A stretch of 64,000 nucleotides of DNA. Origin: Acanthosoma haemorrhoidale. Lineage: Eukaryota > Arthropoda > Insecta > Hemiptera > Acanthosomatidae. The notes below the pieces were generated by a model. That model ran no database searches. It was not told the DNA's origin and saw only the letters and a list, made by a program, of their open reading frames with translations. Below are positions 36,501 through 48,500 of the stretch, piece by piece. A program made the position numbers and the translations under genes. Where the stretch lies: contig OV884013.1 in the NCBI GenBank assembly GCA_930367205.1, forward strand, positions 87,917,333-87,981,332, given 5' to 3'. Numbering within the stretch: position 1 is the stretch's first letter; every line of letters starts with the position of its first letter.

Positions 36501-39500
36501 CTCAGACATAACTAATTCTTGAATCTTAAGATCAATCTATTGCATTAGGATGGTACCGATTTGGATTCTATATTTATTTAATTTTTTTTTGTGCACCTGT
36601 ATGTGTATGGTGAAGACTTTTTCACTATTATCTTTTTCATAATGATTAGGCATCAATTATGGATTTTTCTGAGTTAGTAAGGTGAGCAGTTAAGGTATTG
36701 CAGAAGAGGGGAAGCGTAGAACAGTTTAGGACTTAATATGACTTTGTAGATTATTATTTTGAGGTGTAGTGGAACAGTATGAGAAAGTAGGGGTTTTCCT
36801 CAAAAACAAAATGAATAAATACACCATACCAATCGATTCTGTCTGTTGGCTGCAAATGTGTACTGGAATTTCCAGTGTGATTTTTATTTTCTAGCAGAAT
36901 ATATTATTAATAGTGGTCATAAAAATGATTCAATCGATCAAGGTATAATCCACAATACCTCGAAACATGCTGATTACTTTTTGGTTACAGTACTAGGTGA
37001 AATAGTCTGGCCCGTTTTGCTAATTTATAAAATTTTGAGGAATTTTCCTAGGAAAGTCCTAGCTTATAACATATAAAGTTCTGATTTTCATCCAATTTTT
37101 TAGAAAACGTTAAATACAGTAGTAAAATCCAGATATTAAAGTTTTGAGAGTCAACAGTTATATAATGCTAAGAATATTGTAATCCTAATATTATATATAA
37201 GCTCCTAAAAGCCCCTTCTAGTGTATACCTGCCTCAGGACTTCATGGTAGTCACTGGTAGTTCTTGTTATTTTTTTAGTAAGCAACCGCATCCCTCCCTG
37301 AAACAACCCTTCCTTCTCATATTTACATATGTCTTTGCTTTAGTTCCAGTCCCCACTAGTTAACACTTGTTTCCCAGACACTAGTCGCTAAACACCTCCC
37401 CAACCCAGATTGTAGTAATCATAACTCTTAATATTTGTATATACCAGTGTTTTGCTTGTACTTCATAATAAAGCTTTTCTTTCATTTTCTTTTAAAATAC
37501 TCTCCTCAACAAAGATTATTTAACTGGCGCCCGAACAGGGACCTGGCAGTATACTCAGTAACTTCATGGTAGTCCACCACTTAGAGATCCCTCATTTGGC
37601 AACGGACAGTTAGACCACTCCAATAGCGTGAGAAGGCCGATGAAATACCTCTGGAAAGATACACCACAGGACAGGACTTCACGTATATTGGGTACTGATC
37701 TATTTCAATAGATTTTCACCAGGTAATACCCTAAAGAAATTCGTCATATATCTGAGGAAGTTGAAGGAAGAAGAAAGTTTGTTTACATTGAAGACATCAT
37801 TCACTTGGGACCTGCGAACTTCAAGTCAGAAGAGAAGACGGTTCGACATCATGCTAAGAAGATCCGAAGAAATATTCTCTGCATCTGAGAGTAATTCCTG
37901 AATTATAAGATTGCTTAGATAACAGGATTTGGGATTGTTTGACTGCCACTCTGACGGACAGGCTAAGAAGGCTCGAGGAAGTATTAACAGAGCCTGGGAC
38001 TGCTCACTTGAAGGTGTGTTCCAACGCTTTATGCTGGTTATACAGATACAATACATTTAATAGAACTCACGAACTCATAGAGAAATCACGAACTTACTTA
38101 ATAGGGTTTAGCTACTAGTTATGTTTAATTGAATTATAAACCGATTGAATAATTTTTACACGTGCTAAAGACTGATAAAAGAGGCCCACTCCGCAAACGA
38201 ATGAAAGTAGACCTTTTACCTTCGGACACGTCCAAAAAAAAACCTGTCGTGTGGCCAATGCTCATTGGATATAATTACCTTTGACGAACATAGTGGAGAA
38301 TATAGCGGAGGTGACAAATTTTATTGTATATAATGAAAAACTCCGTAAAGTTTGTCGAGTGGACAAAATAAATAACACTTTAGCCACTGGAGCGTACTTG
38401 AACCAGCCAAGCTCAAAGCTGATACGCGCAACTGTGGAGGCTGAAGTTGACTAATGGCGCTAGGGAGAAGGATAACCACTCTCCGAACAAGAGCCCCCTA
38501 GCCTTGAGAGGGACACGAGAGTCCTTTATTAGGTGGCACCAGTTGGTCAGACCGCTACTTCACACCTCTGTGGGGGATAGTGTTAGCTACATCGAGTGTG
38601 CTTGTGTGGATTCACTGCCGTCAGGAGTGGCTCTATTAAGCATATTAACATCTGATTAATTGTCCAGCCTGGAAAGAGAGAGAGAGAATATTTTCATTCA
38701 TTCAGTTTAATTGCTATTTTAAAAACAGGATTGAATGCTGTAAAAATAGCTGACGCAGGATAGAATTGGTAGAACTTTTAAATAACATAATTGTTTTACG
38801 TTTGCAGACATCATTAATACATTTAAAACTACAAATATACACGAAGAATTACAAATGACAACTAAAGGTACGTATATTAAACATTTATCTTGTTATTGTA
38901 CCCACTCAGAAAGCCATCGAATGTACAAAATAGGGAAAGGAAAGATGTCTAATGTAAATATTTATCTCGATCTAACTCCAATTATAGATTCTGCTATTAT
39001 TAGAGAAGATAGCATTGGAAAATAGTCTTTTACTCTATGTCGGGTTGCCAGTAGGGGAGTGCCTAATCACTCTAGCCCTGGTGACAAGTGCGGTTTGTTG
39101 TAGTTTATAACATGGACCATGTTCCATGTCGGCGTTAATATCTGACTCCATTTTATGATAGAGATGTGTCCCGACAATACATTGTGTTCAAGAGAAGAGG
39201 TACAGAGGTTTCATGAAGGATAAGACAACTTTTCAGAGTTCGGGCGGGGGCCCGGAAGCGTAATAGGTACAAGGCGCCATAGGGTCTGCAAGGCGGCTGA
39301 GAAATAGGGTGACGGGCTCAGAGGCGCTGACGAGGAGTCTAAGTGACTGCCTTCCAGGGCCAAGTGGCCCTGGCGTAAAAGTGACACCGCGTAACAGCGT
39401 GTAAAGAGAGTAGAAGACTGAGTGGACTTACTTCCAGGGCCTCGGGGCCCTGGCGTAAAGCGACCAAGTAACAGCGGCTGTGGAGATGAGGAGACTTGAG

Positions 39501-42500
39501 AAAGAGTGGGCTAAACGCACTGGTTTAAATAGATTGTACATAGTTCCTGCTTGGGGGGGGGTAGGAAATGCGCACACCTGCCACGAGGTACGTGACCCCT
39601 CGTCCCCTAAAGGACTGTTTTATGGCATGGCTTTTAGATTTTATGGCCGCCGGAAGGTGACCCTAGGTCTAACAGGGTATGTTTTATTACGGCCAGCTTT
39701 TAGGCCGGTGTACCTGCACTTGTTACGACTGCCGGTCCCACGCATGGTTTATTACTAGAAGCTTTTACCTTGATTTACATTAAATTACAATACATTATAT
39801 ATGCACCAGAGTATAGGGTAATTTAACTTAAGTAGTTAGCAGTCGCTACACTCTATATTATTATTATGATAGGTTTGTTTGTCTCTGTCTATTCTTGTCT
39901 TTGGAAGCCCCTCTGTTCAAAGCCAGAATACGCCTAAATTAAATTTTACCTTCAAGCTCTATCCGATATTGGGAAGAAATATAGTTGCCTCCATAGTAAA
40001 AAGTATGTGTCATTAATTAATTAGTTGGTATTAAAAAATAAAATCTATTATTCCGTGCAAAGTCTCAAATTAATATTCTTGACGTCCTGATTGACATTAT
40101 GTAAATATTATTTTAATAAAGTTATAATTACAAAAGCTCAATTAAACTGAGTTTAATATCGTTTTCACAACATAAGTCAACCAGTGTTTTGTTAGTGGCA
40201 TGATATTTTCATGGTAGTTACATTTGATAGCCCAATAACGCTAAAAATTAAACCAGCTCATTACAAAATATTGAAGGGTCATCAATAAATTAATTAGTAA
40301 TAAAAAAATTAATGATTTTTTGTCACATTGAGTATCCTATCAAATTTAAGATTTCGAAGGTTAATAATATGTTGTGTGGTTTAAGAAACCTAAAATCAAA
40401 GTCATTAAAACCCGTATCAGAGATGTATTTGCGATTTTTTCGCTGCCCCAGTTTCATGTAGAGAGATAAGATTCTGCATAAAAGTTTTATTTGATGCTGC
40501 AGTAATGCTTAAAATAAAAGTAACCTCTTGAAAAATGATAAAGGGTCTATTATTTATCAATTACTTAAATTAAAAAATAATGGTTATCTTGTCGTATGAA
40601 GCAGGACATCAAATTAAACGTATAAGTAGTATAGATGTAACTATTATAGGTAAGATGTGTCAGGACATTAGTGAAGTTTAATTACAAAGATACATTAAAA
40701 CTTTCAATACGATTGAGTTCGTAACCGTAACGAATCATTGTGTAATGCATCGAACTTGACTTGATTTTTTTCATCTTGTCATGAGATGTGAAGTAGCAAT
40801 ACTTAGCCAAAACCATTAACAGAACTTCACGTTTTTTTTTTTTTTTGTATATTTCCTTCATCTTATGTTACATAAAATGCTTGTAATTGCCAAACGCCTG
40901 ATTGAATATTGTAAAAATAAAATTTGGAGTGATCGCTGATTTACATTAAGAAAGATAACAGAACCGAAAAGCTTACAAATAATTTGCCGGGAATTAAAAA
41001 ATAAGAGTATCAAAAACAAATTACTTGAGACTTTCGACGTATATGGCTAATTTTCCAGTCGACTTTAAAACGATATTTTCAAAATCTCCATAATACCAAT
41101 GATTTCATCAATGGGGGAAAAAATTGAAAAACTAGTAAAAAAAATAAATTATTATTGCCATATCATATATAATTTGATTGGGTTAAATACATATGAGAAA
41201 CTTTAAGCCATCGATTTACGGTTGTCAGCATCGAAATAACAAGTGTGAAAGTTTGCCATGAGAAATGAAATGCCCTGGTCGTTGTGAATGAAGAGTTTGT
41301 TATAGTTTATTGATTGGACCGTATTATTAATATGATGATCTCAATGAAGGGCCATTATTGATATTAAATGCTAGTGTCGGACACAGATATGTGAGTCCCC
41401 AAGGTGGGGCGGAGACGCCCGCCCGCCGCGGGCTAGGGTCACCTACAACCTCTAGCCGCCGTCCGGCGAGCCCCCAGAAAGAGATAAGGTGGGTGGACCT
41501 GTGGTCTTTCACCCTGGCTGCCGGCCTAGTCGGCGGGCAGCCTAATTCATTTTGATCTGACTCCATAAGATCTTAGAAGGAGTGTGCCCCGAAACAGCAC
41601 TATGTCCAGGAGAAGAGGAACAGGATAGGTAGTGTAGGTAGTTTGTGTGGTCTTGGAATGACCACGAATTCCCACTCAAAATCCGTCCGGATCCAAAAGG
41701 TGAGTGTGAACCGGAGAGAGGCAGACTGAATTGCCCTGGGGAACAGTGTTTGCTAAGCTTGCAGGGTCACGACAACCGTTGTCCACTAGGGAGAGGTCTC
41801 TCCCAAGGAGGTGATAGATTTAGTGAGACGAAGGCAGAGATTCCCGCTAGGAAAGTGTGGGGTCTGACAACGCCGGACTAAAACATAGCGAGGTTAGGAG
41901 AGAGGGATGCAGAGGTAGTTGAATGAGAAGACCATGGTTTGAGTAGAGCAGCGAGCGCCAGTGCAGAGAGGGAGAGGAGAGAGTAGTGTTCCAAGTGATG
42001 GTATTGTTCGTTATGCTAATTCGGTCTAATCCCGGTGTTTATATAGGCGACCAGCCGTGGTGGGGATGGGTTCCCACCTTCGGCTGTTTCCCCAACTAGC
42101 TCCTCCCCCCACTCTTACTTTTTTTTTTTCCCCTAAGTTCTCTAGTTAAAAGATTAGGGATGAGGGAAAAATAAGGAATATTTGGGTTGAGTGGATCCTT
42201 GTACTGATACGAGAAGAGGGTAACTTATAATTATTCGTAATTAAGAGGTGGCCACAACACTAGTTTCGCTCATTTAACACTCAGGGCCGGAACTGCCATG
42301 AATCAGTCCAAATCATTTCAGATGCACTCTCAATTACTTGTTAAAACAATTACTTAAAACTTAAAAATATTCTTGGACTTATGTTTCAGTTTCAGACTCA
42401 AGGTTCAGTATTCTCCCTCCGTAGTATTTTTAAAGCAACGATAAAAATAACGCGATCAATGTTGAACAGGAAAACGTGAAGGCCTCGTTTAGTTAAAGCA

Positions 42501-45500
42501 TAGCTGCAATATTATTAAAACGTATGACAGATATTTGAGTCAAAGGATTTTGGAATTTACAAAAGAAATTAAAAGTAAAAAAAGTAGTAAGGTTTAATGA
42601 CAAAAAATAACTATTAGAATTTTCTTACAAAATTAAAGAAAAATAGGCAGCTACATATATATCCCCTCCCTTCATAACCCCTTTAAATTTGCAGAGAATT
42701 ATATATAATTATAGATCCTCAGGCGAATCTACTTACAAATTATTTTTGTATTTCCTGTAGCATCGCTACATTATATACAGGTTTTGTTATTTTATAAAAT
42801 TATATAATAAATAAACAAGTATAATGATACACATCATGACGTGACTGGACTAAACTGACTAATGAACATTTCATTCAGATTTATCTACTAAATATGTGTA
42901 TGTAAATGTTATTAGTATGTAGCGGGATTGAGGTATTGGCGTAGTTTAATCTAGGCTGTTACCTTTTAATTTATTTTCTGTTTTAAACCGGATTCGCAAG
43001 TTTTAATTTGTTCAGGCAAGTAGGTTTTAGCAAAAAAGACCTTTTTGCTTTCCTGATAAGTTTGTCGGCTGCTTTAAACAATCATAAAATTTTAGCAATT
43101 TTTGTTTGCTAATAATGTACAAATTGTTTATTAATTCGATATCGATTACTTCAACATAAGATCCAATGAGTATTTCTACTATTTTGTAACGGCAACGAGA
43201 CGTCGAAATAAAAGTTAAAAAAAAAAATATATATATATAAATCACTCATATTGACGATAACGAAAGTTTAGGATGTTATTTCCAAATAAGATTTATAATT
43301 TGATGGTTGACGAAAGTTAAACTTCGTTTGACCAAAGAGTAGTCGAATTGTAGTTGAAAGAAGATGACTTCTTTTATGTGGACGATTGAAGAACCTGAAG
43401 AGATTGATTGAAGAGATTCGCCATTGATGACACTTGATTGTCATCATAATCCTCCGCCTGGTTCTTCTTGTAGTGATTTCCTCAATTAACTGTATACAAT
43501 ATAATGGTATTATATATTTTGAAGAACCTAGGTGAACTAGGAACTGTTCATAAGAACAAAAACTATGACCAAAATGATGGTCATTATCTCAGGACACAGT
43601 ACTTGTAACAGGTTCAAGGCTGAACTGACTACTGTCGGGCCGTGAGAAGGTGGGTTTGTCTACATGAACTTCGGTTCCTGGCGTCCTTGACGAAACACCT
43701 GATTAATACATTTCACTGAATCAGCGATGATAGTAAAGGATTGTTAATAAACATTGATCAAATCAGTTTGATTCGAAATCAAAACCTACTTATTATAAGA
43801 TAAAGCAGTTTAAAGCAATTTTTTAATTAAAAGATTCCTTGAACATAAATACTTATGTTCACTGGGCGAGCAAACCCCTCCCAACCAGAACCGTCCCCCA
43901 AAGATGAAATATCTGAGGGAGCTGGGAATCGAACAAGATATCCACGGCTAGAATTCAATATTCTAAAGTCTAGACTACGGGGACGGCTAAAAGGAAACAC
44001 TTAACATAATAAAGGGAAATTATTTAAAATAAAAGGAGCCTTCCCTTGTTGTTATTGTCATAGTTATTGTACTTGAAAACATTTTCATTTGACTACAATT
44101 CTAAACAGCTATAAAATATCCTACCATTAAATAGTAGTCAATTTAATAAACGCATAGTTCAACGCATAGAATCAGGCTCCAGCCAACCAGTAACCATTCA
44201 ATTCAAGAAGCTGTAAGAAAAACTTCTCAGTGTGAAAGAACCAAATGTTAGAGCCCACAACAAACCGACGGTTGATAGTACTACGCCTTTTGCAAAACCA
44301 ATCAACTGTTACAATTTAAAATACCTATGTATTAAAACAATTAATTAAATTTAATCAGCCTATAAATGTCATGGGTATAATAAACTATTGCATTTTATAT
44401 TGTGCTTAGAATTTTTATTACAATCGATATGTACAAATCCGAAAATTGGGGGAATCTTTAGCAGATCATTAAAAATGATCCAGAACGAATTTTGCACACA
44501 TCAGGAAAAATGGCTATGCGCCAAGTTTTATTCAATAAATATTGTAGTTTAAGACGAGTAAAATGTACAAGGTTGTAATAAAAGTTCTTATAAAAAAATA
44601 ATAACCAATTCTGGCTTACACTCTCAAGTAATTACTCATCAGCGTCGACAACTGAATGGCGACCTTCAAGACTGGAATTTTCATCATTAAACCGTTAGGA
44701 CCAGGGGTGTATAAAAAAAAACACGAATGTCCATTATGAAACCCAAATATGGTTGGAGTACATAAAAAAAAAGGATGGTCAATGTAAACAAATATATAAA
44801 TTATAAAAACAATTAAGTCAAAAGTGGATTCAATATGTCATTTTAACGCCATTAATTTTTTCATACATCAGGGCTTTAGTAACAAGCTATTATATTAAAA
44901 TACAAATGCATGCACACTCGTATTTACACATAAATTTTTTTTTAGATTCTGTGTCAATTAAAAAATGTTTTATGCAACAGAAAATACTCCCGATTCGTTC
45001 TCCATCCATAATAAATGACTGGCTCAGATGGTGAAGCACTTTAGAAATACAGTTTTCGTTAACTAGATTCACCTAACCTCATGAAAGAAAATAAGAATCT
45101 ATTTAACTCCAGAAACAGCGAGTCTGGTTTAAAACAAAATAATAGCTGCAAGATTGTACGACTATATACTAACATCAGTACAATACTTTTGTAGCAATTC
45201 TGCTATGCTCAGTCACTGTCAAAAGATCAGTCATGGATTATTTTTTAAAAAAAAGGTAAGATGTGTGAAATTAGCTACTCTTTGAAATTTTTTTTTTGCC
45301 ATTATTTATCGATTCACAGCGGCGAATAGCGTCACAACCGGCAAATGTGCTATGGATATGACCAAATGGCATGTCTGACATGAATGCAGAGGACATCCAA
45401 TGAATAATCCGACATATTCGTGAAGCTAAATTTGAACATATCTTAGTTTTTTAATGCAGAAGAACTCTATTTCAACGTCTCAATCGTCGTTGGATGTTAC

Positions 45501-48500
45501 CTGGTAAATGTTGTATCAGTGGATTTGGGCGTTTGTCGATAAAGTTTCTGTATAATGTAATAATGCAGCCGTGAACATGAGGAATATTTACACCAGCTCA
45601 AGGGCATGATTTAGTTCGTAAAATTGTTCATCTGTCAAAGTCTTATTAGAGGTTTTGATTGAAAAATCTGTATAGCCTCGTTGGTAGCGTATCCGTAAAT
45701 TTGGGCTCCATGAGTCCAAATTGGTTTAAGTAGAAGTTTGTCAGTCAATAACGTCTGGGACAAGGGACGTTTTGAAGGTTCAATAGGTAGAGTTGGTGCG
45801 TGAGTGTCGTTTTTTTTGTGTAAGGTATCCAGGTCAGTCTCTCATTGAGTATAAGTTCTTAGTATATATATTATATTATATATTTATATATATAAATACA
45901 TATATTTTTTTTTTTTTTTAATATAATGGTAAAGCAACCTCTATTATTATTATCCCACTTGTTAATAATAAATGTACTAATACTGACTGATTAGATACAA
46001 GGTTTAACTGCACTGCTTAAATTGTCAAGTACATATAAGGGAACGAACACTAAGTGGAACATAGCCTTTCCGGTGGAGGTGATACGGTAGACGTTGCTGG
46101 CCCAACGGCCTCTTTGATCTGTCGTGTGTGTGAACGCTTCTATATAAAGAGGATTTAAGCCTTTACACCTTCAAGGCCCAGTCAAACAGGACGTGGACTG
46201 TCCTCCCGGACTAGGCCGTGGGTCCACAGCGAACTCAATATTACTTAACATTGCATCCGCCTGGTTAAATAGAAGTCTCCGTTCCGCGGTGGCTGTGGTT
46301 TCCACAAAGTTCCAGCGGATATTTGTGAAACGTGGTCTTCAAATGAATTCAGCTCAAAGCATAGTCGGTGGAACAGGCCGGACTCCACTCTTTTTCCATA
46401 CACTTATTTTCTTTTTCGTCTTGCCCGACTCAAAGGGAACAGAAAAAGCAATTCTTCTTGGCCAGAAGAACTACTGGACACGTTAAATTAAACAAGAAAA
46501 AAGAAGACGAATCCACAAAAGAAAGAATTACAAAAAACACGCAATACTACCCAAATGCGCACTTGATTGCAACTCTTTTCACTCTGGTTCACTTAGACTC
46601 TCCGCATTCTGTTCGGACTGCGGTCATTGTGTCCGCGTCCTGTTTGAGCGTGTCTTTACCACTTTCATTACCAAACATCTTCTTTATCCTCCCCAGTGAA
46701 GAGCAAATCTATTTGTCATGGTAAATGGGCAATAAAACCGGTTGTATCATATTGTAGCCTAGAACCCAATATCGCAGCTGTCAATAAAAATATCATAATA
46801 AATAAGTAAATACATACATAAAGACGTATTGCTTGACTGAGGGACATGCTAAATTTAAAGGGAAACGCTAAAGAAGTTAACGATAGAATAAAAAATGCAT
46901 TACAAGTAAAACTTAAATAATAATGTGACCAGATTATGAGCTGGGGAACCATACTAGCGTTGTTAATAATTACTACTTGTGACATGTAATGTCAGTACTG
47001 TACCTAGAGTTTTGCCGGACCCACTTCGCCGCCTTTATGAGTCAATTAAAATCAAGAGAGGTTATTAAAAATTACTGATCACGACTAAATAGCAAATATG
47101 TTTTACTTCGTTTATACATATTGTACACATAATGACGAAAGGTAAGAGTGTTTAATTTTTATTATATTTATTTTTCTTGATTTTTTTATTAGAAAAGTGC
47201 TGAATGAAAAATTTATATTATTTGCTAGTCTATTTTTCGGTGGAAAGTATCATTAAATCTCGATTTTACCACCAGGTGACGTATCTTCAATGTGCCATTT
47301 CCAAATTTACGGCGCACTTTGTTTGTTTGTTTTTTCACTGATTATGTGTCAAAATGTCAACGTTGAGTAAGGTCGCCGGGGTCAGAACGCAGTTTTGTTA
47401 AATTTCATTCTTATTATCGTCATTGATTTTGTTGATTAATACCTGAATAGCTAAAGGAACAAGATATTAATGGGCCAGGATAGGGTCCCGGGAGCTCAAA
47501 CTGAGCCAACCCCGCAAACACTTGGCGATGCAAAACACTTATAACTTTAGCTGATCTAGACTAACCTCTGAAATGTGATCTGTTTAATGTTACCGAGAAT
47601 TATTTCTTTTTAGATTATACGCATCAAAGTTACAACATATGATGACCGGTTATACAATGATCCCTATTGGGTTTTATAGCATGTGACTTTTCCAGAGTTA
47701 ACTGCATTGACAAGATTCTTCTTGAAAGTAGCAATGGGACGATATTGACATTCGCTGACCATGTGATTACTACGGATTTAAGCTAATAACAGCGTTACCA
47801 CGATTCCCTACCACTCCTAGCATATTTGTGTAGAAAGCACCGTAAAATTATTTCATACTGAAATACTAAAATTCATAGTGGAAGAAGGTGAGCTTTAATG
47901 ACATAGTATGTATTTAGTTTATAAGATATTCATTTTGAATATTTAAAAATAAATATAATCATTTCACCCCTTTCAAACTTTGAGAGTATCTTCTCGTAAA
48001 TTATATATTTCAATTAAAGTAAGTAATTTATCTTTTCATAACTATGCGTGTTTCTTGATCTCACACGAACACACAAAACCACCACGTTGCAATTTTTATT
48101 TTTCCTAAATGCCCATTAGATATTTTTCCTAAATGCTCTACCATAGAGACTGGAACTGCTACGGTCCACGATGTTGAAAAGTGCACTAAACTTAGGAGGA
48201 ATCACCTAACAAATGTATCCTTTCCTACTCCGTTGCATTCTTGGTTCATCCCATACCCGGATCCGATAAGGGACAACAAACTGAGGTGAAACCGAAGAAG
48301 CACCAGGGAGTTACTGACTTGGGTTAAATAAATATCGCAGGCCATGACAGAGCTAGGAAGCACAGTACGTCGGATCATTTTTTTCTAAATGAGGTAACTA
48401 TAAAATCAAACTTTAATAATGGAGTGGAGTTTCACCTTGAATAACGAAGATACGTATATAATATTTATTATGTTGACTTAATGTTTGTAGCCAATAGGTT

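Noticed and set aside
39480..39758. 92-codon frame [15 protein letters not shown]...
   Set aside because: It is inside the family-A solo LTR and is not kept open in the other copy at 8.7-9.5 kb.
41327..41881. Open frames of 65-79 codons at 41.3-41.9 kb on both strands
   Set aside because: They lie in the GC-rich solo LTR bounded by CTAG and have no motif.
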